DNA of 64,000 bases from Prochlorococcus marinus str. SB. GTDB lineage: Bacteria > Cyanobacteriota > Cyanobacteriia > PCC-6307 > Cyanobiaceae. The stretch is from NCBI RefSeq assembly GCF_000760115.1, contig NZ_JNAS01000002.1:310001-374000 (forward strand), given 5' to 3'. Numbering within the stretch: the first letter of the stretch is position 1; every line of letters begins with the position of its first letter. Under the pieces are notes generated by a model. It did no database searches. It saw nothing but the letters and a program-made list of their open reading frames with translations, and was not told where the DNA came from. Position numbers and translations under genes: made by a program. This document shows, one piece after another, positions 27,483 to 37,600 of this stretch.

Positions 27483-27731
27483 TTATTTTGTTCTTAAATC
27501 TAGTTGAGATTTAGCTTCATATCTTTGTGTTACGACAGGTGCTTTAGATTCAGATGATTGGAAATAACTATCTGGACGAGGAGTTCCGAAAGCATCGTAG
27601 GCTAAGCCTGTATATACAAATAAGAAGCCTGCTATAAAGATAGCTGGTAATGTTACTGCATGAATAATCCAGTATCTAATACTGGTGATTATTTCAAAGA
27701 ATGGGCGTTCACCCGTTGAACCTGCGGCCAT
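27483..27731 (-). CDS. psbE: Cytochrome b559 alpha subunit
   Basis: The family start [20 protein letters not shown] is used (82 residues, ATG 27731); the frame includes two more codons upstream, MI-. The other haem-ligand His is in [16 protein letters not shown]. The membrane helix and the lumenal tail RPDSYFQ are conserved. It is the first gene of psbE-psbF-psbL-psbJ, a cluster needed for photosystem II assembly. The gap upstream carries an inverted repeat, described below. Confidence 0.98.
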
Positions 27732-27752
27732 AATCACAAATGTTTACCCTAT

Positions 27753-27779
27753 GATCTTACAGTGTAAAATCATAAGATC
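27753..27779. promoter_or_regulatory. Inverted repeat in the psbE upstream region
   Basis: GATCTTA (27753-27759) and TAAGATC (27773-27779) are a 7-bp inverted repeat around 13 bases, containing the small palindrome TTACAGTGTAA. It lies 22-48 bases upstream of the psbE start. On the minus strand a possible extended -10 (CTTATGAT) overlaps the right arm. It could be an operator, part of the promoter or an mRNA 5' hairpin; no function is proven. Confidence 0.35.
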
Positions 27780-27865
27780 GCGAAGAAATTAACAGGTTGG
27801 TTACAGACAGTTGCTAAATCTTTAAAAATTAATTTTTTTTTATTATTAATTCGAGTTATTTAAAG

Positions 27866-28882
27866 TTAGCTATTCCATTTAAGGATATAACCACGCTCAC
27901 CAAGTACAAAACCTTTTTTATTGTCTAAAGCATCCTTATCAAGAAAAACTATTTTAATGTAGTTTGTTGGCAAATCAGAAGCAATGGGATCTTTATTCCA
28001 AGTTTTACCTTGATCTTTACTTACTATTAAAGTTCCATTACCCCCGCCTGCCCATATATCGCCATTTGGATCCCATCCCATGTCTAGATAATTGTATCCA
28101 TTAAGAATTGGTATGATAGGTTTTGACCAATTTTCTAGATCATTAGAATCTTCATTAAATCTAATTTCTGCTCCTCTAGAAAGCATCCATAAGCTTCCTT
28201 CTGGATTAAAACCAATACTTTGAACTCTTTTGCTACTTGCTCTTTGATGAGCTATCCATGCATCACTATCATTTTCCAAAGTAGAAAAGAAATTACCTAG
28301 ACTACTTACACTGACATAATCTCCTTTATTGGTTCTTCTTAAATCTCTTACACCTCCAGAACCAGATGCATCTACAACTTTTGCATTCCATGATTCACCA
28401 CTATCTGATGTTTCATAAATAGCACCTGCAGTGGTAGCCAATTCTGCAATACCAGCATCGACAGTTGTGATTAGAAATGGTTGGCCTGGTAATTTGTTAC
28501 CCAGAGATAAACGTGTCCAATTCTTTCCTGCGTCAAGTGTATGCATAACTAATGAAGGCTGACCTATTAACCATCCCTCTTCCCCTTTAAAATCTATATC
28601 TAGGAGACGAAAATTCTCTTCAGCAGAAATATCTAATGATCTTTTTTCCCATGTTTCACCACCATCTGTAGATTCCATAATCAATCTGTTTGAGCCTACT
28701 AGAAACCCACGTTTATCATCTATAAAATCAACATCTAAAGCATTAGCCTGGTCTTCAAACTGAATTGTTGTCCATGGGCTGCTTTCACTCATCTTGACAC
28801 CAGTAGATGAACAACTGCTTAAAACAAAACAGAGAACTACAGATAAGAGAAGATTAGGAATAGTGGTAAAAAAATTTTTCAT
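27866..28882 (-). CDS. ycf48: Photosystem II assembly factor Ycf48 (HCF136-like)
   Basis: The 338-residue protein starts [20 protein letters not shown] then [10 protein letters not shown], a lipoprotein signal with lipobox LSSC, so it is lumenal and lipid-anchored. The rest is a seven-bladed beta-propeller made of BNR-like repeats ([49 protein letters not shown]). It binds precursor D1 and cytochrome b559 early in photosystem II assembly. It sits between rubA and psbE-psbF-psbL-psbJ, a conserved cyanobacterial cluster. rubA is 9 bases upstream. Confidence 0.97.
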   Translation of the reverse strand: MKNFFTTIPNLLLSVVLCFVLSSCSSTGVKMSESSPWTTIQFEDQANALDVDFIDDKRGFLVGSNRLIMESTDGGETWEKRSLDISAEENFRLLDIDFKGEEGWLIGQPSLVMHTLDAGKNWTRLSLGNKLPGQPFLITTVDAGIAELATTAGAIYETSDSGESWNAKVVDASGSGGVRDLRRTNKGDYVSVSSLGNFFSTLENDSDAWIAHQRASSKRVQSIGFNPEGSLWMLSRGAEIRFNEDSNDLENWSKPIIPILNGYNYLDMGWDPNGDIWAGGGNGTLIVSKDQGKTWNKDPIASDLPTNYIKIVFLDKDALDNKKGFVLGERGYILKWNS

Positions 28883-28891
28883 TTAATTATA

Positions 28892-29320
28892 TTAATGCAA
28901 AGAGTACAAAGAAAGGAACATTGCAGCAGCAAATGCCAACCCTCCAAAAATCAATATATTTTTTTGTCCAGGAGGTAAACTATTAAATCCAAATCCATAA
29001 ACTAAATTCTCTTCAAATCCACTAGGTTTTGCTCTAGAACCAATATCCTTATAAAAATTTTTACCAGCTCGACAAACAGGGCAGGCAAAAGTATTCCCAT
29101 CCAGCTCTGAAAAAGGCGTATTTTTAGGTATGTTTAATTTTTTATTTCCTTCAGACGGATCATAAATGTATCCACAACTTCTACATTCAAATCTATTTTG
29201 TTCTAAATTAGGAATAGGTTGTTCAACATTTACTCCTATGGAGTTTTCAGAAAGGTTTTCTCTCTCAAAGTCTTTAACTATTTTGTTTTCCTCAGAGGCG
29301 GGTTGAATGTTGTCACTCAC
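28892..29320 (-). CDS. rubA: Membrane-anchored rubredoxin RubA
   Basis: A rubredoxin domain (about 45-95) has both Cys knuckles, FECRSCGYIYDPSEG and FACPVCRAGKNFY, for one Fe(Cys)4 site. An N-terminal Glu/Asn-rich extension and one C-terminal membrane helix (NILIFGGLAFAAAMFLSLYSL) match RubA of oxygenic phototrophs, which is needed for photosystem assembly. It is the first gene before ycf48 and the psbE cluster, and divergent from ndhC with 76 bases between starts. It is 142 residues long. Confidence 0.95.
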   Translation of the reverse strand: MSDNIQPASEENKIVKDFERENLSENSIGVNVEQPIPNLEQNRFECRSCGYIYDPSEGNKKLNIPKNTPFSELDGNTFACPVCRAGKNFYKDIGSRAKPSGFEENLVYGFGFNSLPPGQKNILIFGGLAFAAAMFLSLYSLH

Positions 29321-29396
29321 GGTTTATTATTATTCTTTAAGAACTTTAAAAGATTTTGCTTAATTAAGCGACTTTTATTCAAAATTAATTTTCAAG

Positions 29397-29759
29397 ATGT
29401 TTTTATTAACTGGCTATGAATATTTTTTAGGTTTCCTTCTAATTGCCGCAGCAGTACCAATATTAGCTCTAGTTACTAATCTCATCGTTGCCCCAAAAGG
29501 AAGAACAGGGGAAAGAAAACTTACATATGAATCCGGAATGGAGCCTATAGGAGGAGCATGGATTCAATTTAATATTCGTTATTACATGTTTGCTTTAGTT
29601 TTCGTTATATTTGATGTTGAGACAGTATTCCTTTATCCTTGGGCTGTTGCATTCAATAGACTAGGCTTACTAGCTTTTATTGAGGCTTTGATTTTCATTG
29701 CCATACTTGTTATTGCTCTAGCATACGCATGGAGAAAAGGTGCTTTAGAATGGAGTTAA
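29397..29759 (+). CDS. ndhC: NDH-1 subunit NdhC (subunit 3)
   Basis: The 120-residue membrane protein has three helices; the loop [45 protein letters not shown] is a hallmark of subunit 3. It forms part of the quinone-access channel of the thylakoid NDH-1 complex, which handles cyclic electron flow and respiration. First of ndhC-ndhK-ndhJ, with 4 bases to ndhK. ATG 29397 has GATG context with little Shine-Dalgarno. Confidence 0.98.
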   Translation: MFLLTGYEYFLGFLLIAAAVPILALVTNLIVAPKGRTGERKLTYESGMEPIGGAWIQFNIRYYMFALVFVIFDVETVFLYPWAVAFNRLGLLAFIEALIFIAILVIALAYAWRKGALEWS

Positions 29760-29763
29760 AAAA

Positions 29764-30498
29764 TTGAAACCACAATTATCCCCAAAAGCAATAAGAGAAA
29801 TCCGAGAAGGAACTTGTAATCCTCTTGGTGCGCCCCAAGTTACTACAGATTTAAGCGAAAATATTATATTGACAAGTTTAGACGATCTTCATAATTGGGC
29901 TAGGTTAAGCAGTCTATGGCCCCTCCTTTACGGAACAGCTTGTTGTTTTATAGAATTTGCCGCCTTAATCGGATCAAGATTTGATTTTGATAGATTTGGA
30001 TTAGTACCTAGAAGCTCGCCACGGCAAGCAGATTTGATAATAGTTGCAGGAACAGTAACTATGAAGATGGCTCCAGCCCTAGTTAGACTTTATGAACAAA
30101 TGCCTGAACCAAAATACGTTATTGCAATGGGTGCTTGCACAATCACAGGAGGGATGTTCAGTGCAGATTCTACAACTGCTGTAAGAGGTGTTGATAAATT
30201 GATTCCAGTTGATTTATACCTCCCAGGATGTCCACCGAGACCAGAAGCAATTTTTGATGCTGTAATTAAGTTAAGAAAAAAAGTTGGTAATGAATCAATT
30301 TTAGAGCGCACAAAAACAGAACAAACGCACAGATACATAACATCTGATCACGAAATGAATCTAGTTTTCTCAGAAAATACAGGTGAATATCTAAACAAAA
30401 CTTCAGCTAACGTAATACCCCCCTCCAAAGAAGAAAAAATAACCGAATTACCGGAAAATACCGAAAAAACTGAAATTATTAATTCTGTAGAAGATTAA
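29764..30498 (+). CDS. ndhK: NDH-1 subunit NdhK (NuoB/PSST homologue)
   Basis: Cluster N2 ligands are visible at about Cys60, Cys61, Cys125 and Cys156 ([31 protein letters not shown]). This peripheral subunit passes electrons to plastoquinone. The N-terminus begins at TTG 29764 ([20 protein letters not shown]). The C-terminal 60 residues form an acidic, low-complexity tail (NSVED at the end) beyond the domain. It overlaps ndhJ by one base (TAATG), indicating coupled translation. Confidence 0.97.
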   Translation: MKPQLSPKAIREIREGTCNPLGAPQVTTDLSENIILTSLDDLHNWARLSSLWPLLYGTACCFIEFAALIGSRFDFDRFGLVPRSSPRQADLIIVAGTVTMKMAPALVRLYEQMPEPKYVIAMGACTITGGMFSADSTTAVRGVDKLIPVDLYLPGCPPRPEAIFDAVIKLRKKVGNESILERTKTEQTHRYITSDHEMNLVFSENTGEYLNKTSANVIPPSKEEKITELPENTEKTEIINSVED

Positions 30499-31028
30499 TG
30501 GAAAAAGACGGTTTAGCCACATCCGCAGATACTTCAATAGAAAAAGAAGGGTTTATAAGCCAATCTTTGTCTAAAGATGGAATTCCAAATCAATCTTTAT
30601 CTGATGATCACATAGGAATTGAAAACATTTCTGTGGAACCTAACAATTTATATGAAGCAGTATCTGCCTTGAGAAGTTATGGTTTCAACTATCTCCAATG
30701 TCAAGGAGGATATGATGAGGGGCCAGGTAAAAATCTTGTTAGTTTTTACCATTTTATAACTGTTGATGATTTACAAAAAATCGAAAAAATTAAAGAAGTC
30801 AGATTAAAAGTTTTCTTAAAACGAGATTCTGATTTATCAATCCCTAGTTTGTATAAAATTTTCAAAGGAAGTGATTGGCAAGAAAGAGAAACTTTTGACA
30901 TGTATGGAATAAATTTCATTGATCATCCCAACCCCAAAAGACTATTAATGCCTGAAGATTGGAGAGGATGGCCATTACGAAAAGATTATATTCAGCCAGA
31001 TTTCTATGAACTTCAAGATGCTTATTAA
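30498..31028 (+). CDS. ndhJ: NDH-1 subunit NdhJ (NuoC/30 kDa homologue)
   Basis: The 30-kDa-subunit signature is present: [39 protein letters not shown]. The first 45 residues are a non-conserved extension with a loose repeat ([20 protein letters not shown]). It contacts NdhK and NdhH in the peripheral arm. Third of ndhC-ndhK-ndhJ; its stop overlaps the stop of the convergent YvcK gene by 4 bases. Confidence 0.97.
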   Translation: MEKDGLATSADTSIEKEGFISQSLSKDGIPNQSLSDDHIGIENISVEPNNLYEAVSALRSYGFNYLQCQGGYDEGPGKNLVSFYHFITVDDLQKIEKIKEVRLKVFLKRDSDLSIPSLYKIFKGSDWQERETFDMYGINFIDHPNPKRLLMPEDWRGWPLRKDYIQPDFYELQDAY

Positions 31029-32410
31029 TTTAATTTTTTTAATTTGCGGTAAATAAACATAACTGCTCTTGCTAGTCTTCTAGGATCATGTCTAAGGGTT
31101 GGAGTTATTCTTTTTGAATATAATGGTGCTTGCAAAACATAATAACCCTCAGATAATAATTTTTCTTTATTGCATTGGACAGGCTCTGCCCCTCTACTTT
31201 CGTAATAATCTACTAATGGAGACTTTTCAAATTGAATCTGAGATAAGATTGAGTTAAAAATTCGAGCATTAACTCCAAAATTTGATAGTTGTTTTTCTAT
31301 TGCTTTGATATGTTCATAGACATCAAGCCCATCTGTTTCTCCAGGCTGAGTCATCAAATTACTTATATAAATTTTAGGAGCATTACTTTGCAATAAGGCA
31401 TCCACAATCTCTGGTACTAATAGATTAGGCAATAAAGAGGTATATAGACTTCCTGGACCAAGAACAATTAAATCAGCTTCTTTTATAGATTCAAGAGCAC
31501 TTGGAAGAGCTGAAGGATTTTCTGGTAGGTAACCAATCCTCGAAATTAATTTTTTAGATTTACTGATCTTGCTTTCACCAAAAATTTTTTCACCATCTTC
31601 TAATTCGGCCCATAACATAACATCAATATTTGTTGCCGGCAAAACTTGACCTTGTACCGCCAAAACCTTACTAGAGGCTTGAACTGCTTTTTCTAAACTG
31701 CCTGTAATTGTAGTTAAAGCTGACAAGAATAGATTTCCAAAACTATGGCCTTCCAGGCCACTACCCCCTGAAAATCTGTACTGGAACAATCTAGTTAAAG
31801 TAGGCTCTTCGTTTGATAAAGCTGCCAAACAATTTCTAATATCTCCTGGGGGTTGCACACCTAATTGTTTTCTGAGAATTCCACTACTTCCACCATCATC
31901 AGATACATTTACGATTGCTGTAATATTACTACTGTAATTTTTTAAGCCTTTAAGTAGAGTAGATAAGCCTGTACCGCCCCCAATTGCAACAATATTTGGG
32001 CCTCTGTTTAATTTACTTTTAACTCTTAATGCATCAACTAAAAATGTATCTTTTTCTGGTACAAGCGCTTTTTGAATAGAATTAATACTTCTATTTTGTC
32101 CAATCCCTATTAATAATATCCCAATTACAAAAATTAATGGGCCCATTAATGAAACAGGCAAAACACTAGTTAAAACATTGATTAACGAAAAAAAGATTTC
32201 AATAAGCCAATAAAGCGGTCTTAAATTTGTCCAAATTGACAGTCCTAATAATGAAGTAAGAAATCCTATTGCAGATGTAAGCATCCATCTTTTTATTACT
32301 AGTCCAGGCAAAAGCCAACTCAAAATTCTTGAAATTTTATTTAAGAGATGAAAATTATATTTTTTATGGTATTTGTACAACCTTCTAACTCTTTTTTTTC
32401 GCTTATTCAT
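31025..32410 (-). CDS. YvcK/CofD-like protein (gluconeogenesis factor family)
   Basis: The 461-residue protein has two membrane helices in its first 120 residues, then a cytoplasmic CofD-like domain from about 150 ([84 protein letters not shown]). YvcK proteins bind UDP-GlcNAc-type sugar nucleotides and affect cell-wall synthesis and carbon flow; they are not F420 synthases despite their fold. The N-terminal membrane part is cyanobacterial. Transcribed towards ndhJ. Confidence 0.9.
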   Translation of the reverse strand: MNKRKKRVRRLYKYHKKYNFHLLNKISRILSWLLPGLVIKRWMLTSAIGFLTSLLGLSIWTNLRPLYWLIEIFFSLINVLTSVLPVSLMGPLIFVIGILLIGIGQNRSINSIQKALVPEKDTFLVDALRVKSKLNRGPNIVAIGGGTGLSTLLKGLKNYSSNITAIVNVSDDGGSSGILRKQLGVQPPGDIRNCLAALSNEEPTLTRLFQYRFSGGSGLEGHSFGNLFLSALTTITGSLEKAVQASSKVLAVQGQVLPATNIDVMLWAELEDGEKIFGESKISKSKKLISRIGYLPENPSALPSALESIKEADLIVLGPGSLYTSLLPNLLVPEIVDALLQSNAPKIYISNLMTQPGETDGLDVYEHIKAIEKQLSNFGVNARIFNSILSQIQFEKSPLVDYYESRGAEPVQCNKEKLLSEGYYVLQAPLYSKRITPTLRHDPRRLARAVMFIYRKLKKLN

Positions 32411-32545
32411 AAAAAACCTCTTTAAATTATTATCTTCAAATAAAAAATCAATTAAATTGATTATAAGTCAAATTCATACATCCTTTTTTTATTTCTAAAA
32501 ATAGGCAATATTATAAATGAAGAAGGATTTTTCTCTATCTAGGTT

Positions 32546-33331
32546 TTGAAAAAATCTAATAATGCAGTTGAAACAAAAGACCTCTCGATTAGCTGGGGGG
32601 AAGTTAATGTGCTTAATAAAATAAATTTTGAACTTAATAATGGAGAGAAATTAGCTATTGTTGGTCCCTCAGGTTCTGGTAAATCAACTATATTAAAAAT
32701 ATTAGCAGGATTAATTTTACCCACCAAAGGAGAATTAAGAATATTTGGCGAGAAACAAACATATTTGAGAATAGATCAAGATAATCCTCCTGATGTTAGA
32801 TTAGTTTTTCAAAACCCAGCTTTATTAGGATCTTTAACTGTTGAAGAAAATGTAGGTTTTCTCCTCAAGAGAAACAAAAAACTATCAAAAAAGTCAATAC
32901 ATGAAATCGTATGTGATTGTTTAGGAGAGGTTGGGTTATTTAATGTTGAGAATAAACTTCCAAATGAATTAAGTGGAGGCATGCAAAAAAGAGTGAGTTT
33001 TGCTAGAGCTTTAATTACTGATAAAACTCTTAATGCAAAAACTAAACCTCTTTTACTTTTTGATGAACCAACTGCAGGCCTAGATCCAATTGCCTCTTCA
33101 AGAATTGAAGATTTAATTAATAAAACAAATGATAAAGCTAGCGGATCATCTATTGTGGTTAGCCATGTTCTTAGTACTATAGAAAGGACTTCAGATAAAG
33201 TTTTAATGCTTTATGGGGGTAAATTTAGATGGGCAGGTTCAATTGATGAATTTAAAGAGAGTAATGATCCCTATGTATTTCAATTTCGGCATGGAAAACT
33301 CGATGGTCCAATGCAACCTAAAGACATTTAG
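32546..33331 (+). CDS. ABC transporter ATPase, Mla/MCE-type lipid transport
   Basis: The 261-residue ATPase has Walker A VGPSGSGKSTILKILAGL, Q loop LVFQNPALLGSL, signature NELSGGMQKRVSFARAL and Walker B LLLFDEPTAGLD, closest in pattern to MlaF/TGD3 of the MCE lipid-transport group. It would energise lipid movement between the cell's membranes. The start is TTG 32546. It is followed after 5 bases by an MCE-domain protein, its likely partner; the permease (MlaE/TGD1) is not next to it. Confidence 0.92.
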   Translation: MKKSNNAVETKDLSISWGEVNVLNKINFELNNGEKLAIVGPSGSGKSTILKILAGLILPTKGELRIFGEKQTYLRIDQDNPPDVRLVFQNPALLGSLTVEENVGFLLKRNKKLSKKSIHEIVCDCLGEVGLFNVENKLPNELSGGMQKRVSFARALITDKTLNAKTKPLLLFDEPTAGLDPIASSRIEDLINKTNDKASGSSIVVSHVLSTIERTSDKVLMLYGGKFRWAGSIDEFKESNDPYVFQFRHGKLDGPMQPKDI

Positions 33332-33336
33332 ATATT

Positions 33337-34182
33337 ATGCGTAGAAGCTTACGAGATTCAATAGTTGGTTTTTCCCTTTTAGGGGGAATTTTAATTTTCA
33401 CATTTTTTTCTTTTTGGCTAAGGGGAGTAAGATTATCTTCAAAAAATTGGTACCTTTTTGCAGAATTCAATAACGCAAGTGGTTTATCAAAAAAATCTCC
33501 AGTCACTTATAGAGGAATTTTAGTAGGATCGATAGAAGATATCTTGTTTACGAATCAATCAATAAAAGCAAAAATAGTTTTAAATAATCCTGAAATTATT
33601 CTTCCAAGACCAGCATTTGCAAGGATAGTTACAAATTCTTTCCTTGGAGGAGATGTTCAAATCGCTTTAGAAACTAGTGATAAGACAATTCCTACAAACA
33701 TTGCAAAACCTATAGCCGAAAAATGCGATTCCAAGTTAATTATTTGTCAGGGAGATACTATCACAGGTAAACAACTATCAAGTCTCTCAAATATAACTAA
33801 TAGAATTAGCCAACTTCTAAAAGAAACAAATCAAGAAAACTTAATTGAGAACGTCGTTAACTCAATGGACCAATTTGACAGAACACAAGAAAATCTTGAT
33901 GAATTAATTTTATTATCAAAACAAGAACTACAAAGAGTTGAACCTCTAATAAAAGAAATGACAATTGCTGCCAATCATTTGAATAACATTTTGTCTACTA
34001 TCGATGACAAAGAAACCCTTAATGACATTAAGTCGACAATTAATGCTGCTAGATCTATCTCAACCAAAATAGATGATATGAGTGATGATTTTGAAAAATT
34101 AACACAAGATGAAGAATTAACTAAATCTTTAAGAGATTTAACGATTGGACTTTCAAAATTCCTTAACGAAATTTATCCCTGA
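33337..34182 (+). CDS. MCE-family (MlaD-like) substrate-binding protein
   Basis: The 281-residue protein starts with one membrane helix (SIVGFSLLGGILIFTFFSFWL), then an MCE domain (about 35-125) with AEFNNASGLSKKSPVTYRGI and GSIEDILF. The rest is helical and coiled-coil-like with repeated Asn/Glu/Asp patterns. MlaD/TGD2 relatives bind lipids in the periplasm or intermembrane space. It lies directly after the ABC ATPase, and an 8-base gap separates its end from convergent chlD. Confidence 0.9.
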   Translation: MRRSLRDSIVGFSLLGGILIFTFFSFWLRGVRLSSKNWYLFAEFNNASGLSKKSPVTYRGILVGSIEDILFTNQSIKAKIVLNNPEIILPRPAFARIVTNSFLGGDVQIALETSDKTIPTNIAKPIAEKCDSKLIICQGDTITGKQLSSLSNITNRISQLLKETNQENLIENVVNSMDQFDRTQENLDELILLSKQELQRVEPLIKEMTIAANHLNNILSTIDDKETLNDIKSTINAARSISTKIDDMSDDFEKLTQDEELTKSLRDLTIGLSKFLNEIYP

Positions 34183-34189
34183 AAAATAT

Positions 34190-36373
34190 TTAGAATTCGT
34201 TTATAGCATTTAAAGCCATAGCTGCGATTGCTTTATCTGTGGCTTTTGGCAGTTGGACATATTTCCCTTGAGCTGCCTCTGCTAATTCTTTACCAAATCC
34301 GCTTGCTATAAATTTTCTCTCTGTATCAATTACTAAGAGTTTTATCCCAAGCATGGGATATTTCGCAGCGATATCTAGAACCTCCTGTTTTAAATTGACA
34401 TTTTCATTTTCATTATCTTTTCCCTCAACGTCATTTTGTCCTAGAGATAATCCTAAAGGAACATTTCCTCTGCCATCTGTAATCCCAACAACAATTACTT
34501 GACCTATATCTCCAGTAGAAAGAGCATTTTTTGCTACTTTGGCTGATTGTGTTAGTCCATGTGCCAAAGGTGATCCTCCACCACAAGGCATTGTTTCCAA
34601 TCTTCTTTTTGCAGCAGTTATTGATCTCGTTGGAGGTAAAAGCACTTCGGCCTGATTACCTCTAAAAGGGATAAGAGCTACTTCATCTCTATTTTCATAT
34701 GCCTCCGTTAAAAGTCTTATCACTGCACCTTTTGCACTTTGCATCCTATTTAAAGCCATAGAGCCACTAGCATCAACCAGAAAAATTACTAAAGCTCCCG
34801 CCTTTTTTTGAAGAAGCTTTGCCCTAAAATCATTTTCTTCAATAACTATTGATTTGTTAGGGTTCCTTAATCTCCTCGATTTTTGATAAGGAGCAGCAGC
34901 TCTGAGGGTAGCATCTACAGCAATTCTTTTTACTTTACCCCTTGGAATAATTGGTTTCACATATCTTCCTCTACTGTCACTAAATATGACTGATCTACTT
35001 CCGCTATTTCCTGCTTTAGCTTTAGCTGATGAAAAAAGCAATAAATCGGGATCAACCATACATGCCTCAGGGTCTAATATAAATTCTTCAGGTATTTCGG
35101 GAGTAGATTCATCTTCCCCATCAGAACTATCTTCTTCTTGGTCTTGCTCTTGATTATCATCATTTTCATTAGCCTCAGGTTCAGTGTCATCATTGTTTGA
35201 TTGAGGTGGGGGTGGGGGGCTCTGATCCTCTGGAGGGGGTGGTTGAATATCATCATCGTCTGGAGGTAATTGCATTGCTCGAGGAAGAATAACTAACCTT
35301 ACCGCGACTTTTAAGTCTTCAGAATTTACATTTTCATCGCCTCGAAGAGCTGCATTAGCCTTTGCCACTTTTACTGCAAACAATTCTGACCTATGTCCTT
35401 CTACTCCTCCCCTGAGAGCTTCATTCACTAAATAGATTATTTGCTCTTTTGTTATCTTGACATCCTTTAACCATTGCCTTGCCAAAATTAATTGAGTAGA
35501 TAAATTATCAGATTCTTCCGACCATTTTTCTGAAAATTTAATATTATTTTCTGCGTGTGATAAAACAGATTTTGTAATCTCAACTCTTTGAGCATTATCA
35601 ATAGATTGATCTGCGGAAAGCACAATAGCAAAACGATCTAAAACATGATCTCTTAAAGCACCTTCTTCAGGATTATAAGTTGCTATTAAAAGTGACTTAC
35701 AAGGATGAGAAAGGCTTAAACCATCTCTTTCAATATTATTTTTCTCTCTTCCTGTAGCTTCAAGAATTAAATTTACGATACCATCATCCAATAAATTTAT
35801 ATCATCTACATAAAGAACACCTCTATGAGCCTCTGCCAAAATTCCAGGCTGAAAAACTTGTTCCCCTGTACTTAATGAGGCAGCGACATCAATTGATCCG
35901 ACAAGTCTGTCTTCAGTTATGCCAATAGGGACTTGAATAAATGGAGCCTCTCTTACTTTTTTTGGAATTTCTTCAATTTGATTCAAAAAATCACTTCCAA
36001 TTAACTCCTCTAACAATTTATTAGTACTAATATCCCATTCCGCTGGTTTATCTGGATCTAGGTTCCTACCAATAGGTCTTAATGAAGTATTACTATTTCT
36101 CTTGGATAGTGTTTCCAGGATTGATTCATTATCTAATACCTCTATAGGAGGGAGTAAAGTATGCAAACCCCTTGCTAATACTGACTTTCCAGTACCTCTT
36201 CCGCCAGCGATAATCACTCCTCCTAAACTAGGGTCAACTGCTGCCAAAAGCAATGATAATTTCAATAAGCTATGACCCGTAATTGCCGCCAAAGGAAAAG
36301 CTCTAAAAGAATCCTTTGAGTTCATTAAATCTTTTATTTCTCCTTTTTCTTTTAACTCGGGGTTCAAAATCAC
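34190..36373 (-). CDS. chlD: Magnesium-chelatase subunit D
   Basis: The 727-residue subunit has an N-terminal AAA+ domain ([40 protein letters not shown]), a central Pro- and Asp-rich linker ([14 protein letters not shown] then a long acidic stretch), and a C-terminal integrin-I/VWA domain with the MIDAS motif [11 protein letters not shown]. With ChlI and ChlH it inserts Mg2+ into protoporphyrin IX, the first committed step of chlorophyll synthesis. The Walker A is intact. The first codon here is GTG (36371-36373); an internal ATG at 36325 ([10 protein letters not shown]) is a credible alternative. Divergent from folK. Confidence 0.97.
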   Translation of the reverse strand: MILNPELKEKGEIKDLMNSKDSFRAFPLAAITGHSLLKLSLLLAAVDPSLGGVIIAGGRGTGKSVLARGLHTLLPPIEVLDNESILETLSKRNSNTSLRPIGRNLDPDKPAEWDISTNKLLEELIGSDFLNQIEEIPKKVREAPFIQVPIGITEDRLVGSIDVAASLSTGEQVFQPGILAEAHRGVLYVDDINLLDDGIVNLILEATGREKNNIERDGLSLSHPCKSLLIATYNPEEGALRDHVLDRFAIVLSADQSIDNAQRVEITKSVLSHAENNIKFSEKWSEESDNLSTQLILARQWLKDVKITKEQIIYLVNEALRGGVEGHRSELFAVKVAKANAALRGDENVNSEDLKVAVRLVILPRAMQLPPDDDDIQPPPPEDQSPPPPPQSNNDDTEPEANENDDNQEQDQEEDSSDGEDESTPEIPEEFILDPEACMVDPDLLLFSSAKAKAGNSGSRSVIFSDSRGRYVKPIIPRGKVKRIAVDATLRAAAPYQKSRRLRNPNKSIVIEENDFRAKLLQKKAGALVIFLVDASGSMALNRMQSAKGAVIRLLTEAYENRDEVALIPFRGNQAEVLLPPTRSITAAKRRLETMPCGGGSPLAHGLTQSAKVAKNALSTGDIGQVIVVGITDGRGNVPLGLSLGQNDVEGKDNENENVNLKQEVLDIAAKYPMLGIKLLVIDTERKFIASGFGKELAEAAQGKYVQLPKATDKAIAAMALNAINEF

Positions 36374-36409
36374 TTTAAAAATGCCTGATATAGAATTTAT
36401 CCAATAACT

Positions 36410-36985
36410 TTGTTTTTTGTAGTGGAATTATCAAATCTTAATATCAAAAATGGACTATGTATATCCCTCGGAGCAAATATTGATAGTAAATTCGGAAGCC
36501 CTCTTGAGTCACTATTAATTTGCAAACCAAAAATAGAAGAAATAATTAATGAGTGGGGAGATAGTTTCAACAAAAAAAAAGAAGAGAAAAGCAAATTTCA
36601 GGCAACCTTTTTTTGGTCTTCAATTTATGAGACATTACCCCATGGTGTTGAAAATGAGCAGCCAAATTATTTAAATACTCTCTTACTTATAAAAAGTAAT
36701 TCTTTTCCTAAACCATCAATTAAAAACGCGAAATTACTTTTAAAAAAGTTAAAAAAGTTAGAGAGTTTTTTCGGACGAGAAGAGACGCCAAAGGGTAAGA
36801 AATGGCTATCAAGATGTCTTGATTTAGATATTCTGTGGTGGGAAGATTTTCATACGGTTGACGAGGAATTAACATTACCTCACCCTAGATTCATGAATCG
36901 GAATTTCGTTATTACACCACTATCTGAAATCTTAAGTAAAAGCCAAAAAATCACAAAGTGTGATGTCCCAAAATGGTCTATATAA
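36410..36985 (+). CDS. folK: 2-amino-4-hydroxy-6-hydroxymethyldihydropteridine diphosphokinase
   Basis: HPPK motifs are present: [17 protein letters not shown] at the start, [24 protein letters not shown], and [19 protein letters not shown] at the end. It pyrophosphorylates 6-hydroxymethyl-dihydropterin in folate synthesis. The first codon is uncertain: TTG 36410 (191 residues) or GTG 36422 (187 residues). It is a single-gene unit, divergent from chlD with a short spacer. Confidence 0.93.
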   Translation: MFFVVELSNLNIKNGLCISLGANIDSKFGSPLESLLICKPKIEEIINEWGDSFNKKKEEKSKFQATFFWSSIYETLPHGVENEQPNYLNTLLLIKSNSFPKPSIKNAKLLLKKLKKLESFFGREETPKGKKWLSRCLDLDILWWEDFHTVDEELTLPHPRFMNRNFVITPLSEILSKSQKITKCDVPKWSI

Positions 36986-37036
36986 ATGATTTACAAAACC
37001 AAAAAATAACTGTTAGGCTATTTTTATTTAAAAATT

Positions 37037-37600
37037 ATGGGCAACAAAAACCTTATAAAAAGATCCATATTTAAAGAAAAAATATCTGAGTTAAAGTCAA
37101 AAAAATTTAGTTTCGAAATAAATAGAATTGAGCTTCCAAATGGACATGAAGGTGAATATGGATACATTAAGCATCCTGGGGCAGCATTAGCCGTACCTAT
37201 TACAACAGACAATAAAGTTATCATTCTTCGGCAATATAGATTTGCTGTTTCAAGATATTTATTAGAATTTCCAGCAGGTACATTAGAAATAGGTGAAACA
37301 CCTATTAATTCAATTCAAAGGGAAATACAAGAAGAGACTGGATTCAGTGCAAACAAATGGGATGAACTAGGAACTCTTGTCCCTGCTCCAGGTTATGCAG
37401 ATGAAGAAATTTATTTATTTTTAGCTCGTGATTTAGACAAACTCACTTCCGAGGTTAAAGGAGATTTAGATGAAGATATAGAAGTATTAATTTTAGATCC
37501 CGAAGAACTAGATAATCTTATTTCTAGTGGGGATGAAATTCTTGACGCAAAAACCGTGACGGCTTGGTTTAGAGCTAAACAATTTTTAGATAAATTATGA
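37037..37600 (+). CDS. Nudix hydrolase, ADP-ribose pyrophosphatase-like
   Basis: The Nudix box GTLEIGETPINSIQREIQEETGF is complete (G-x5-E-x7-REU-x-EE-x-GU). The upstream EFPAGTLE and the AAALAVPITTDNKVIILRQYRFAV region match ADP-ribose/nucleoside diphosphate sugar hydrolases. At 187 residues, the size fits. It overlaps photolyase by 4 bases (ATGA), so both are translated from one message. Substrate is inference. Confidence 0.92.
   Translation: MGNKNLIKRSIFKEKISELKSKKFSFEINRIELPNGHEGEYGYIKHPGAALAVPITTDNKVIILRQYRFAVSRYLLEFPAGTLEIGETPINSIQREIQEETGFSANKWDELGTLVPAPGYADEEIYLFLARDLDKLTSEVKGDLDEDIEVLILDPEELDNLISSGDEILDAKTVTAWFRAKQFLDKL

Noticed and set aside
34190-36373. Suspected frameshift in chlD acidic region
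   Set aside because: The proline- and acid-rich linker is normal for ChlD, and the reading frame stays open to the MIDAS domain.
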